This document shows positions 48,970-57,089 of a stretch of DNA of 64,000 nucleotides, piece by piece; position 1 is the stretch's first letter; every line of letters begins with the position of its first letter. The translations under genes and the position numbers were made by a program. Where the stretch lies: positions 1 through 64,000 of the forward strand of contig CAZTOK010000003.1 in the NCBI GenBank assembly GCA_964615445.1, read 5' to 3'. The notes under the pieces are model-generated. The model worked only from the letters and a program-made list of their open reading frames with translations. It searched no databases and was not told the DNA's origin. Source of the stretch: JALRBM01 sp964615445. Its GTDB lineage: Bacteria; Patescibacteriota; Saccharimonadia; Saccharimonadales; Saccharimonadaceae.

Positions 48970-49954
48970 TACCACTTTACCAATTGAAGATGACGACCAG
49001 GTTGTTGACGCCAGTGGCGGACCACTTGGTGATATTGAAGAACCAGAGATTGACGATCTCATAGATGAGGAAGAAGAGGATATAGATGCTCTCAACAGCG
49101 GTCAATACTTTGATGATGTGTCTGATGACAGTGTGCGGCTTTATCTTCGTGAAATTGGTAAATTCCCTCTTTTAACAGCAGAAGAAGAGTTAGCGCTAGC
49201 TCGTAAGGCAGCCTCTGGCGATAAAAAAGCCAAAGACAAAATGGCCGAGTATAACATGCGTCTTGTTGTTTCTATTGCCAAACGCTACAGTGGCCGCGGA
49301 CTTGATTTTCTCGATCTTATCCAGGAAGGTAATACCGGCCTACTTCGTGCGGTTGAAAAATTCGATCCCGAAAAAGGCTTTAAGTTTAGTACTTATGCTA
49401 CATGGTGGATTCGCCAGGCAATTACCCGTGCAATTGCTGATCAAGCGCGGACCATTCGTATTCCGGTACATATGGTAGAGACCATCAATAAGCTGCTTCG
49501 TACCCAGCGTCGTCTGACCCAGGAGCTCAACCGTGAGCCGACTATTGACGAGCTTGCTAAAGAGCTTGAAATGGAGCCTGAGAAGGTTGAGTATGTTATT
49601 AAAATCAAGCAAGATATAACCTCGCTTGACGCCGGTGTGGGTCGTGACGGTGAAGATGAAGATAGTGTACTTCAAGATTTCATCGAAGATGAAGATGGTG
49701 AGACTCCAGAAGCAGCTGCAACTAGCCAACTCTTAAAAGAGCAAGTGCAGGCAATTCTTTCGACACTCTCTGAGCGCGAACAAAAAATCGTTCGTATGCG
49801 CTTCGGACTCGATAACGGCAAAAGCCACACACTCGAAGAAGTAGGGCAAGAGTTTGCTGTTACGCGTGAACGTATCCGCCAAATTGAAGCAAAAGCGCTT
49901 GCGAAGCTTCGCAAGCACAAAGATGCCAAGAAGCTGCATGAATATTTAGGGTAA
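48956..49954 (+). CDS. rpoD: Primary sigma factor RpoD
   Basis: The 332-aa sigma-70 has region 1.2 (SVRLYLREIGKFPLL), region 2 (RLVVSIAKRYSGRGLDFLDLIQEG, then YATWWIRQAITRAI), region 3 and region 4 (EREQKIVRMRFGL, VTRERIRQIEAKAL). It starts with an acidic segment of about 50 residues. It recognises TTGACA/TATAAT promoters, consistent with promoters listed here. The start is GTG with AAGGAG at seven bases, inside the end of dnaG, giving a dnaG-rpoD operon. Confidence 0.98.
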   Translation: MANDDTTLPIEDDDQVVDASGGPLGDIEEPEIDDLIDEEEEDIDALNSGQYFDDVSDDSVRLYLREIGKFPLLTAEEELALARKAASGDKKAKDKMAEYNMRLVVSIAKRYSGRGLDFLDLIQEGNTGLLRAVEKFDPEKGFKFSTYATWWIRQAITRAIADQARTIRIPVHMVETINKLLRTQRRLTQELNREPTIDELAKELEMEPEKVEYVIKIKQDITSLDAGVGRDGEDEDSVLQDFIEDEDGETPEAAATSQLLKEQVQAILSTLSEREQKIVRMRFGLDNGKSHTLEEVGQEFAVTRERIRQIEAKALAKLRKHKDAKKLHEYLG

Positions 49955-49957
49955 AAT

Positions 49958-49988
49958 AAAAAATCCGCCGACGTAGGGCGGATTTTTT
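49958..49988. terminator. Bidirectional terminator
   Basis: AAAAAATCCGCC pairs perfectly with GGCGGATTTTTT over 12 bp with a seven-base loop. It serves rpoD and the convergent kinase. Confidence 0.95.
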
Positions 49989-50562
49989 AGTAGAAGTTTA
50001 TGCGTTGCAAAATGCTGTCAATTTGAGTGTGAAAAGAATCGAGGCCGTCGTCATTGGTAATGTAATAGTCTGCAATAGCGATAGGACCGCCTTTTTCAAG
50101 GTTCTCAATCTCTGCCCAGTCGCGTTCATTTACTTCTTCTGGGGTAAGTGGTCGTTCGGGACGATTTGCTAGCCGAAGTTGTCGCATGTGTTTTGGAGCA
50201 ACAACAGCAATGACCACCAGCTCGCCAGGAAATTCATGTTTCATGATCTTATATTCTGTCCAGCTATAAAGCCCATCTGCAATAACGCGATGTTGACCGG
50301 CGGCGATCAAGTCTTTAATCTGCTTATTAGCACGTTTTACGACAAAATCTTTGCCCTCACGTTTGCGAATGTCTTCGCGGAATGGGGTTTCAACTGCCCA
50401 GTCGCCAGGAGTTAATCCAGCTTCCCGCATGGCATCGTACATAATACCGCCAAAGTACACTTTTGGGTAGTCTTTTTCTGTAAGGTATTCAACTGCAGTA
50501 CTTTTTCCACTTCCGGCTAGGCCAACAAAGGCAACGATTTTGACATTTTCGTGATGTTTCAT
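49987..50562 (-). CDS. P-loop nucleoside/CoA kinase-like protein
   Basis: The 191-aa protein has Walker A GLAGSGKST (14-22), an Arg-rich lid-like region (RLANRPERPLTPEEVNERDWAE) and a C-terminal ITNDDGLDSFHTQID that resembles the end of dephospho-CoA kinases. It may phosphorylate a nucleotide or dephospho-CoA; the sequence does not decide. TACACT ends exactly six bases before the ATG on the minus strand: leaderless. It is divergent from polA. Confidence 0.75.
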   Translation of the reverse strand: MKHHENVKIVAFVGLAGSGKSTAVEYLTEKDYPKVYFGGIMYDAMREAGLTPGDWAVETPFREDIRKREGKDFVVKRANKQIKDLIAAGQHRVIADGLYSWTEYKIMKHEFPGELVVIAVVAPKHMRQLRLANRPERPLTPEEVNERDWAEIENLEKGGPIAIADYYITNDDGLDSFHTQIDSILQRINFY

Positions 50563-50596
50563 GCCTATAGTGTAACAGATGACGTATACTAGTACT

Positions 50597-53143
50597 ATGA
50601 AGCGTCTGGTGGTTATTGATGGAAAATCGGTGTTTTACCGCGGCTATTATGCAATGCCGGGGCTTAGTTTGCGTGACGGCACGCCAACGGGTGGTGTATA
50701 TGGCTTTGCGAGCTTGGCGCTTGAGATTATTAAAAAGCTCGAACCAGATTATGTGGCGGTAGCTTGGGATAAAAAAGGTACTAGCATCCGTCGTCGGCTT
50801 GAAATTTTGCCTACCTATAAAGCGGGTCGAAAAACGCCACCAGCCGATTTTTTTGCACAAATTCCCATGCTTACCGAGCTTCTTGAGGCGTTCAACTGGC
50901 CACTCTACGAATTCGATGACTACGAAGCCGATGACATTATGGGCTGCCTTGCTGAAAAGGCGAGCTCGGAAGGAATCGAAACATGCCTTATTACGAGCGA
51001 TCTTGATATGTTGCAATTAGTTGGTCCACTTACGCATGTGTATGCCTTAAAAAAAGGATTTACCGACATCGAGCAATTTTCGCCAGATTATTTTGAGCAA
51101 AAATATGGTATTACTGTCGACCAGTTTCTCGACCTAAAGGCGTTAAAGGGTGACAGTAGCGACAACATTCCTGGCGTGCCTGGTATTGGCGAAAAAACTG
51201 CTATTCAACTGCTGCAAGAATTTAAAACTCTCGATAGCGTGTATGAAAACCTCGACCATATTAAGCCGAGCGTAGCTAAAAAACTTGAAGCGGGCAAAAC
51301 GTCGGCTTACCTCAGTAAAGAGGTAGCAGAAATTTGGTGCGATGCACCCATGGCACTTGATCTTGAGGCTATGGATGCTCGTGAACTTGATACGGCGAAA
51401 CTTGCTGAGCTACTAAAGAAGTTTGAGTTTAATTCGCTAGTGCGTCGTCTTCCGAAGCATATGCAGCATTCAAATCAAGGGAGTTTATTTGAAGATGCCA
51501 CCGAAGCTACGACCCCTACCTTAGTTGAGGTGCCATGGCCGGACATACTTTCGCTTGACGCCAAAGCGGAGATACTTTTACAGGAGTACGACGGTGAGGT
51601 GTGGCTGTCGCTTGATAAAAAGACTATTCATCGGCAGCCAGTGGCAGAAGTAGGCTTGGCTATTTGGCGTACTTTTGAACTGGCGAACGTAGTGACCTAT
51701 GATGCCAAGCAACTATATCATGCATTTCATAACCAAAATGTTGAGGTGCGTTTTGACCATTTGCACGACTTGCGGCAAGGTGCATTTTTGCTCGACCCGC
51801 TTATGCGCGATCGTTCTATTAGTGGTCTTGCGGGTGAAGCAATTGACGAAACAAGTGCTGGACAGGTGATGGCGGCATTATGGACGGCCTATGCTAAACA
51901 GAGTGAAAATTTCAAAAAAGAACCAACGCTCGCTCATGTTGCTCAGACACTCGATTTCCCTTTGACATATATGCTTTACCAGATGGAAAGCCGAGGCATA
52001 AAGATAGATAAGAGCTTGCTCACTAATATGAGCAAAGAGTTGGGCGAAGAGCATGCGCGGCTTGAGCAAGAGATGTATGCGCTGGTTGGACACGAATTTA
52101 ATATCGCGAGTCCGGCGCAGCTCTCAGAGGTGTTATTTACGAAGCTGCAGCTTCCCACGACAGGTATTAAACAGGGAAAAACGGGCTATAGCACGGGCCA
52201 AAAAGAGCTTGATAAACTTCGTGGTCTCCATCCGATCATCGAGCTGATTGAGCGTACGCGCGAGCTTGCTAAGCTTAAAAATACATATGTAGACACTCTG
52301 CCTCAGCAAGCCGACGAAGTATCGCGCGTACATACAACATTTAACCAAGACGTGGCGGCAACAGGTCGGCTCAGTAGCATTAACCCGAATTTGCAAAACA
52401 TTCCAGTTCGCAGTGACCTTGGCCGTCGTATTCGTGAAGCTTTCGTGCCAGAGGGTGACAGAGTATTCGTGAGTGCCGATTATTCGCAGTTTGAATTGCG
52501 CTTAGCTGCCGTACTAGCAGAAGATAAGACCCTCATTAACGACTTTAACGCTGATGCCGATATTCACACCAAAACTGCCAGTGAAGCTTATGGTATTCCT
52601 ATGGATGAAGTAACAAAGATGCAGCGTCGTGCCGCCAAAGTAATTAATTTTGGGGTACTTTACGGCATGAGTCCGCATGGTCTATCTGCGGCTACTGGTA
52701 TGAGTTTTACAGAAGCAAAAAACTTCATCGATCATTACTTTGAGCTTCGTGCGCCGATTCAAAAATTTATTAATGATACGCTCGAAAAAGCTCGCACGAT
52801 TGGCTACGTTGAAACTTACTTTGGCCGTCGGCGTCCAACGCCTGATGTAAACAGCAGTAACTTTATGGTCCGTGAGGCTGCTAAGCGCGCCGCGGCAAAC
52901 ATGCCTATTCAAGGAACCGAGGCAGATCTTATGAAAATGGCCATGCTGAGGGTAGATGAAAAAATCGGTGATTTGGGCGATCAGATCCTTCAGGTGCATG
53001 ATAGTATTTTGGTAGAATGCCCAGCCGAAAATTCAGAAAAGGTGGCTGAGCTTCTAAAAAATACGATGGAGACTATCGCTCCAGAATTAAACATTAAGCT
53101 AAAGGTAGATGTTTCAATTGGTAAAAACTGGGGTGAATTGTAA
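50597..53143 (+). CDS. polA: DNA polymerase I, proofreading domain degenerate
   Basis: From ATG 50597 the protein has 848 aa. The 5' nuclease domain (1-290) is intact (DGKSVFYRGYYAM, EADDIMG, DLDMLQLV, GDSSDNIPGVPGIG). The middle region (about 300-450) lacks the DxE, DxxxD carboxylates for 3'-5' exonuclease. The polymerase has motif A DYSQFELR, the O-helix RRAAKVINFGVLYG, and motif C VHDSILVE. It fills gaps and removes primers. TATACT (50585-50590) ends six bases before this ATG, so the six codons upstream belong to the promoter. Confidence 0.97.
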   Translation: MKRLVVIDGKSVFYRGYYAMPGLSLRDGTPTGGVYGFASLALEIIKKLEPDYVAVAWDKKGTSIRRRLEILPTYKAGRKTPPADFFAQIPMLTELLEAFNWPLYEFDDYEADDIMGCLAEKASSEGIETCLITSDLDMLQLVGPLTHVYALKKGFTDIEQFSPDYFEQKYGITVDQFLDLKALKGDSSDNIPGVPGIGEKTAIQLLQEFKTLDSVYENLDHIKPSVAKKLEAGKTSAYLSKEVAEIWCDAPMALDLEAMDARELDTAKLAELLKKFEFNSLVRRLPKHMQHSNQGSLFEDATEATTPTLVEVPWPDILSLDAKAEILLQEYDGEVWLSLDKKTIHRQPVAEVGLAIWRTFELANVVTYDAKQLYHAFHNQNVEVRFDHLHDLRQGAFLLDPLMRDRSISGLAGEAIDETSAGQVMAALWTAYAKQSENFKKEPTLAHVAQTLDFPLTYMLYQMESRGIKIDKSLLTNMSKELGEEHARLEQEMYALVGHEFNIASPAQLSEVLFTKLQLPTTGIKQGKTGYSTGQKELDKLRGLHPIIELIERTRELAKLKNTYVDTLPQQADEVSRVHTTFNQDVAATGRLSSINPNLQNIPVRSDLGRRIREAFVPEGDRVFVSADYSQFELRLAAVLAEDKTLINDFNADADIHTKTASEAYGIPMDEVTKMQRRAAKVINFGVLYGMSPHGLSAATGMSFTEAKNFIDHYFELRAPIQKFINDTLEKARTIGYVETYFGRRRPTPDVNSSNFMVREAAKRAAANMPIQGTEADLMKMAMLRVDEKIGDLGDQILQVHDSILVECPAENSEKVAELLKNTMETIAPELNIKLKVDVSIGKNWGEL

Positions 53144-53147
53144 GTTT

Positions 53148-53189
53148 ATATGTGTTATGTAGCCATCGAAATGGCTACATAACACATAT
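53148..53189. terminator. Perfect 19-bp hairpin between convergent genes
   Basis: ATATGTGTTATGTAGCCAT (53148-53166) pairs perfectly with 53171-53189 around a CGAA tetraloop. No U-run on either side. It lies between polA and the orphan gene ending at 53196. Confidence 0.7.
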
Positions 53190-53195
53190 CGGTGG

Positions 53196-53783
53196 CTACA
53201 AAAGCGAGAGGAACGGCGTGAAGTTGCGCTCGGCAAACGGTTCGATATGGATTTTGCCGGCATACCCACCCGCGTGGGTCTCGCATGTCGGATAGAGGTA
53301 GTGGTACCCATGGAGTGGCATTGTATCAATGGTATCCATTGATAAAAACTCTGCCTTCACCTCTCCTTCACAAAATTGACAGCCTGTAAGGTATACCTTG
53401 GTGATCCGTTGGCGGGCTGCTCGAAAGTCCTCGTTTGAGAAAATGCTAGGGCCCGAAAGTAGTGCTTCAAAAACGACGAGATTCTTAACCACATGGTATC
53501 GCGGCTGTGTCTGTCTGATTGCGGCTAGGTAATCCACGGCTTGCTCAATTGTATAAAAAGCACTGAGCCCACAGGTGCACGCAGGGAGGGGTGCGGGGTG
53601 GGTGGTCCCGTGCTGACTACACGTTGCGGTGGTGTCTCGTGGAATAGCCCTATTGAAGCCATCTTGGAATACTGGCTCATATGCGAGCAAAAAGTCTTCC
53701 ATATCGATAAGCAAGTTTCCCGTCTTAAAGCCGATTGTAGTGGCCTCAGGCGGGAGAGTATTCTTAGCTCCGCGTCCAAGCAT
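53196..53783 (-). CDS. Orphan protein of 195 aa with Cys/His pairs
   Basis: From ATG 53783 (GAGAGG at seven bases) the protein has CSQHGTTHPAPLPACTCG (about residues 54-71), GCQFCEG (about 137-143) and a late His-Tyr-rich stretch with a Cys. These pairs could hold one or two zinc ions. No family is recognised. Its promoter is TTGACA-18-AATAAT on the minus strand (53843-53814); a longer frame from TTG at 53843 starts within the -35 box and is rejected. A 19-bp hairpin follows. Confidence 0.6.
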   Translation of the reverse strand: MLGRGAKNTLPPEATTIGFKTGNLLIDMEDFLLAYEPVFQDGFNRAIPRDTTATCSQHGTTHPAPLPACTCGLSAFYTIEQAVDYLAAIRQTQPRYHVVKNLVVFEALLSGPSIFSNEDFRAARQRITKVYLTGCQFCEGEVKAEFLSMDTIDTMPLHGYHYLYPTCETHAGGYAGKIHIEPFAERNFTPFLSLL

Positions 53784-53861
53784 GGCCATACCTCTCTGTA
53801 GACGACATTGTTTATTATTGGCACCTTTATATCGAATTGTCAATCTACAACAAACATATCA

Positions 53862-53890
53862 TTGACTTTTAAGCATAAAGGTGATAATAT
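53862..53890 (+). promoter_or_regulatory. Promoter of a leaderless gene
   Basis: TTGACT (53862-53867), 17 bases, TAATAT (53885-53890), then AAATAC and ATG. It is the clearest full promoter with the six-base spacing. Confidence 0.85.
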
Positions 53891-53896
53891 AAATAC

Positions 53897-54499
53897 ATGT
53901 ATAGAGGTAATTTATCGAGGTTTATTCCCATCGTTTTGGTGCTTATTATTGTAGCAGTCGCTATTGCAGCACTTGTTTCGCTTGGTCAAGCTATTTTTGG
54001 TGGTAACCAAAGCAGCCAAACACAAACTAACGTTGGACACGATGCATTATTAAGTACCGACGCTAACCGCAGCGTTCGTATGACGGTACGTGGCCCACTT
54101 GTTGCTGAAGAGAACTTTCATTCGTATCAGATAGCTATTGCGCCAGCAACTCGCACAATGACAACATACACTGGGTATCTCGATCAAATTCTTTCAACCA
54201 AACAACTCGGTAATAATCTTAACGCCTACGAGCAGTTTGTGTACGCACTCGACAAGGCAAATCTCATGCAGGGTGACGAGCTGACGGGTGATAAAAACGA
54301 CATCCGTGGTGTGTGTGCTACTGGCGAAGTGTATGAATTTGAAGTACTACAAGATAATAGTACGGTAAAGCGACTCTGGACCTCAACCTGTAAGGGCTCA
54401 CCTGGATCATTTAAGGCAAGTGTACAACAAGTGCAGCCTTTATTCTTAAATCAAATTCCTGATAATAAAACGTTGCTACAGGCTGTGAAGTTACAGTAG
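53897..54499 (+). CDS. Membrane-anchored extracytoplasmic protein, unknown function
   Basis: Residues 8-34 form one membrane helix (FIPIVLVLIIVAVAIAALV). The remaining 165 residues are a mixed outer domain with two Cys (GVCATG and TSTCKG) that could form a disulfide. No family is recognised, though similar small anchored proteins seem common in this group. The mRNA is predicted to be leaderless. Confidence 0.7.
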   Translation: MYRGNLSRFIPIVLVLIIVAVAIAALVSLGQAIFGGNQSSQTQTNVGHDALLSTDANRSVRMTVRGPLVAEENFHSYQIAIAPATRTMTTYTGYLDQILSTKQLGNNLNAYEQFVYALDKANLMQGDELTGDKNDIRGVCATGEVYEFEVLQDNSTVKRLWTSTCKGSPGSFKASVQQVQPLFLNQIPDNKTLLQAVKLQ

Positions 54500-54544
54500 T
54501 AGTCACCGCTAGTCTTTAAGGAATATACCGCGTATACTAATAAA

Positions 54545-55120
54545 GTGATACGCGGTATTATTTTTGATTGTTTTGGGGTGCTAGCGCATGGGAGCCTCGA
54601 ATATCTTCGAAGCCTTGTTGCGGCCGAGCATTTGCAAGAGCTGAATGATTTTAGTGTGCGTTCGGATCGAGGGTTTGTTTCGCGTGATGACTACATGAAA
54701 CAAGTGGGTTTATTGCTTGGCAAAACTCCTCAAGAAGTTGATAATATCGTCCGAACCCAGCATTTCCGTAGCGAAGCCATGATTCAATGGGCTGGCACTC
54801 TGCATGGATCGTATAGAACTGCACTTCTGAGTAATATTGGACGCAGTGTTATTGAAGAGCTTTTTACTGAAGATGAGCTGCATGCATTGTTTGATGCCGC
54901 GATTCTTTCAAGCGAAATTGGCATGGTAAAGCCTGAGCCACAAGCGTTTGAGTATGCAGCCGCTCAGCTTAGCCTCTTACCCAAAGAATGCGTCATGATC
55001 GATGACCTTACATCTAATATTGAAGGCGCAAAAGCTGTGGGAATGCAGGGAATTGTTTTTAAAGATATAGAACAATGCAAAACAGAACTCGCGCGTATTT
55101 TAGAGAGTACTCATGCCTGA
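54545..55120 (+). CDS. HAD-superfamily hydrolase
   Basis: The 191-aa protein has HAD motif I as DCFGVL (9-14; the second Asp of DxD is Phe-Gly in this group), motif II in LLSNIG, motif III Lys in GMVKPEP and motif IV in MIDDL. Enzymes with DxFG in place of DxD exist among haloacid dehalogenase-like and epoxide-hydrolase-like HADs. Substrate unknown. The start is GTG at 54545, exactly six bases after TATACT: a leaderless GTG start. It overlaps fpg by eight bases. Confidence 0.85.
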   Translation: MIRGIIFDCFGVLAHGSLEYLRSLVAAEHLQELNDFSVRSDRGFVSRDDYMKQVGLLLGKTPQEVDNIVRTQHFRSEAMIQWAGTLHGSYRTALLSNIGRSVIEELFTEDELHALFDAAILSSEIGMVKPEPQAFEYAAAQLSLLPKECVMIDDLTSNIEGAKAVGMQGIVFKDIEQCKTELARILESTHA

Positions 55121-56030
55121 GCTTCCTGAGGTAGAAACTGTTCGTCGAGGTCTCCACAGATTAATTATTGGCAGGAAGGTGGCGGAAGTCGAGCACGATA
55201 CACCGAAGAGTTTCCCCAATACAGTCGAAGATGTGCAGCAATTTTTAATTGGAGCGGTTGTTTCAGATGTGCGGCGGCGGGCAAAGGTACTAATGATTGA
55301 TCTTTCGACGCAGTATACGCTGGTGGTGCACCTAAAGATGACGGGGCAGTTGGTATTTATAGTCCCGGCAGAGCTCCATCTTGATAGTTCGCTCATTGCC
55401 ATTCGCAACGATAAAGAAATACGTTTTGGCGCAGGTCATCCAAATGATAGTCTTGTTGGCAAACTACCTGACCGGTCAACGCGTGTTGTCGTAGCCTTCG
55501 AAGATGGATCACTTCTGTATTTTAATGATCAACGTAAGTTTGGCTGGATGAAACTTATGCCAACTGCCGAGGTGGCGCACATGGCATTTATGCAAAAAGT
55601 TGGCCCAGAACCACTGGCAGATGATTTTACGGCCGAACAATTTATAGAACGCTTTAAGCGGCGCGCTAAAACGAGCATTAAAGCAGCGCTGCTTGATCAA
55701 ACAGTTATTGCCGGAGTAGGAAACATTTACGCTGATGAAAGCTTATGGGGTGCTAAGATTCACCCTAAACGGCTGGTATCGAGCATTACATCGCAAGAAT
55801 TCAAGACATTATATAATGAACTGCGAAGCGTGATGAATATAGCGATTGAAAAAGGTGGCAGTACTGATAAAAATTACGTTGATGCCGAAGGAAAACGAGG
55901 GAGTTATCTTGATTTTGCGCGAGTATTTCGCCGCGAAGGCTTGCCATGTCCGCGCTGTGGCACAATGATTATTAAGTTTAAGGCCGCTGGTCGAGGCACG
56001 CATGTTTGCCCTTATTGTCAGAAACTCTGA
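55113..56030 (+). CDS. mutM: Formamidopyrimidine-DNA glycosylase
   Basis: The 305-aa protein starts PELPEVETVRRGL with the catalytic Pro and Glu, has the helix-two-turn-helix (LLDQTVIAGVGNIYADE) and ends with a zinc finger C-x2-C-x16-C-x2-C (CPRCG and CPYCQ). It removes 8-oxoguanine and cuts the abasic site. Translation is coupled to the HAD gene. It ends directly at the stop of the convergent gene at 56031. Confidence 0.97.
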   Translation: MPELPEVETVRRGLHRLIIGRKVAEVEHDTPKSFPNTVEDVQQFLIGAVVSDVRRRAKVLMIDLSTQYTLVVHLKMTGQLVFIVPAELHLDSSLIAIRNDKEIRFGAGHPNDSLVGKLPDRSTRVVVAFEDGSLLYFNDQRKFGWMKLMPTAEVAHMAFMQKVGPEPLADDFTAEQFIERFKRRAKTSIKAALLDQTVIAGVGNIYADESLWGAKIHPKRLVSSITSQEFKTLYNELRSVMNIAIEKGGSTDKNYVDAEGKRGSYLDFARVFRREGLPCPRCGTMIIKFKAAGRGTHVCPYCQKL

Positions 56031-56936
56031 TTATTTAATCCGTGGCCTCATGCTGCCGCCTTCGGTAAGAAAAAGAGTGAGCGTAATGACGCCTGTCAAA
56101 ATAATCAGCCAAGTGTATTGTTGCCACTGATTCGGGAATAATTGCGACACCAGATCGTTTGGGCTTTTTACTACAGCCAATAGCTGCAGTATGACCTTAT
56201 TGCCTGTTTTGTCGGTGACCGTTATGAGGAGATGATAGAGTCCCGCTTTTGCGTAGACATGGCCAATCGCCGGACCTTTAGTGAGATTTTGGAAGGTTGA
56301 AGTAGATCCATCGTTCCAATCAACTGTCATTATATAAGGTGTTGATCCGCCCATGATGGTGATATCCCATTTCCATACCTCGTCTATGTAGCGCGCAAAG
56401 TAACTATAGTGCGATGTTACGAGAAGTGGCCCAATATAAGGTGAAGGCAATAAACTAAGTGGCGGTATTTGGAAGCTAGATGGTAAAGGTTGTGATTGAG
56501 TTGAGGCTGGCGGGAGCGTAGGTGGCGATAGAAGGGTATAATACACCGTAATAGGCGGAGACGTTGGCCCTTCATTATTGGTTATATTAAATATCTTGGC
56601 CTGAAGCTTGTTTGCATTCGGCAGTAAGGTAATTGGGATAGAAAAGGCTCCGCTCGTACACCAGGCAACGCCAGCAAATATATCATTACGATAGAGTTCG
56701 ACATATGTAGCATCTGGACAGGTTCCTAAAACAGTAATGTCCGGCGTCGCAAAGTGATCTTGATCGTGCGGGTAGGTAATGATGGCCGGTCCCGGGGGAA
56801 GCGGCGCGGGGACGGTCGCCATTACATGGATGTCGTCTGCTTTTACTGGGGTAAAGAACGAAAAGGCACTAAAACAGATTGCTAGCGTAGCGAGAAGAGC
56901 CCATTGGTACCGACGAAGAGAATATGCGTGTTTCAT
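56031..56936 (-). CDS. Secreted, C-terminally anchored PKD-like surface protein
   Basis: From ATG 56936 the protein has 301 aa, with a signal peptide (1-34, ending VKADD), a Cys-paired domain (GTCPDATYVELYRNDIFAGVAWC), a Pro-rich linker, a PKD-like domain (about 180-255, MTVDWNDGSTSTFQNLTKGPAIGHVYAKAG) and a C-terminal helix (about 270-292) followed by basic residues. It would be displayed on the cell surface. The start is uncertain; ATG 56966 is also possible. Confidence 0.75.
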   Translation of the reverse strand: MKHAYSLRRYQWALLATLAICFSAFSFFTPVKADDIHVMATVPAPLPPGPAIITYPHDQDHFATPDITVLGTCPDATYVELYRNDIFAGVAWCTSGAFSIPITLLPNANKLQAKIFNITNNEGPTSPPITVYYTLLSPPTLPPASTQSQPLPSSFQIPPLSLLPSPYIGPLLVTSHYSYFARYIDEVWKWDITIMGGSTPYIMTVDWNDGSTSTFQNLTKGPAIGHVYAKAGLYHLLITVTDKTGNKVILQLLAVVKSPNDLVSQLFPNQWQQYTWLIILTGVITLTLFLTEGGSMRPRIK

Positions 56937-57019
56937 GCGTGTGCTTAAAGGGGTTATTCTTATCATAGCATCTAAAAATGTACTCACATAGAATTATGAA
57001 AAACATAGTAAAAACCTAC

Positions 57020-57048
57020 TTGCGCCATGGATATGAACCGGTTATACT
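57020..57048 (+). promoter_or_regulatory. Promoter of the surface locus
   Basis: TTGCGC (57020-57025), 17 bases, TATACT (57043-57048), before the gene at 57090. No other clear promoter is seen until the end of the window. Confidence 0.6.
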
Positions 57049-57089
57049 TATGCTAAGTTTAGTTCGCAGGGTAGCGAAGCAAAGGGAGT

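Noticed and set aside
50579..50596. Six extra N-terminal codons of Pol I
   Set aside because: They lie over the -10 box TATACT; the family start fits ATG 50597.
53784..53843. TTG start of the orphan protein ending at 53196
   Set aside because: It falls in the -35 box TTGACA of its own promoter; ATG 53783 has a good Shine-Dalgarno.
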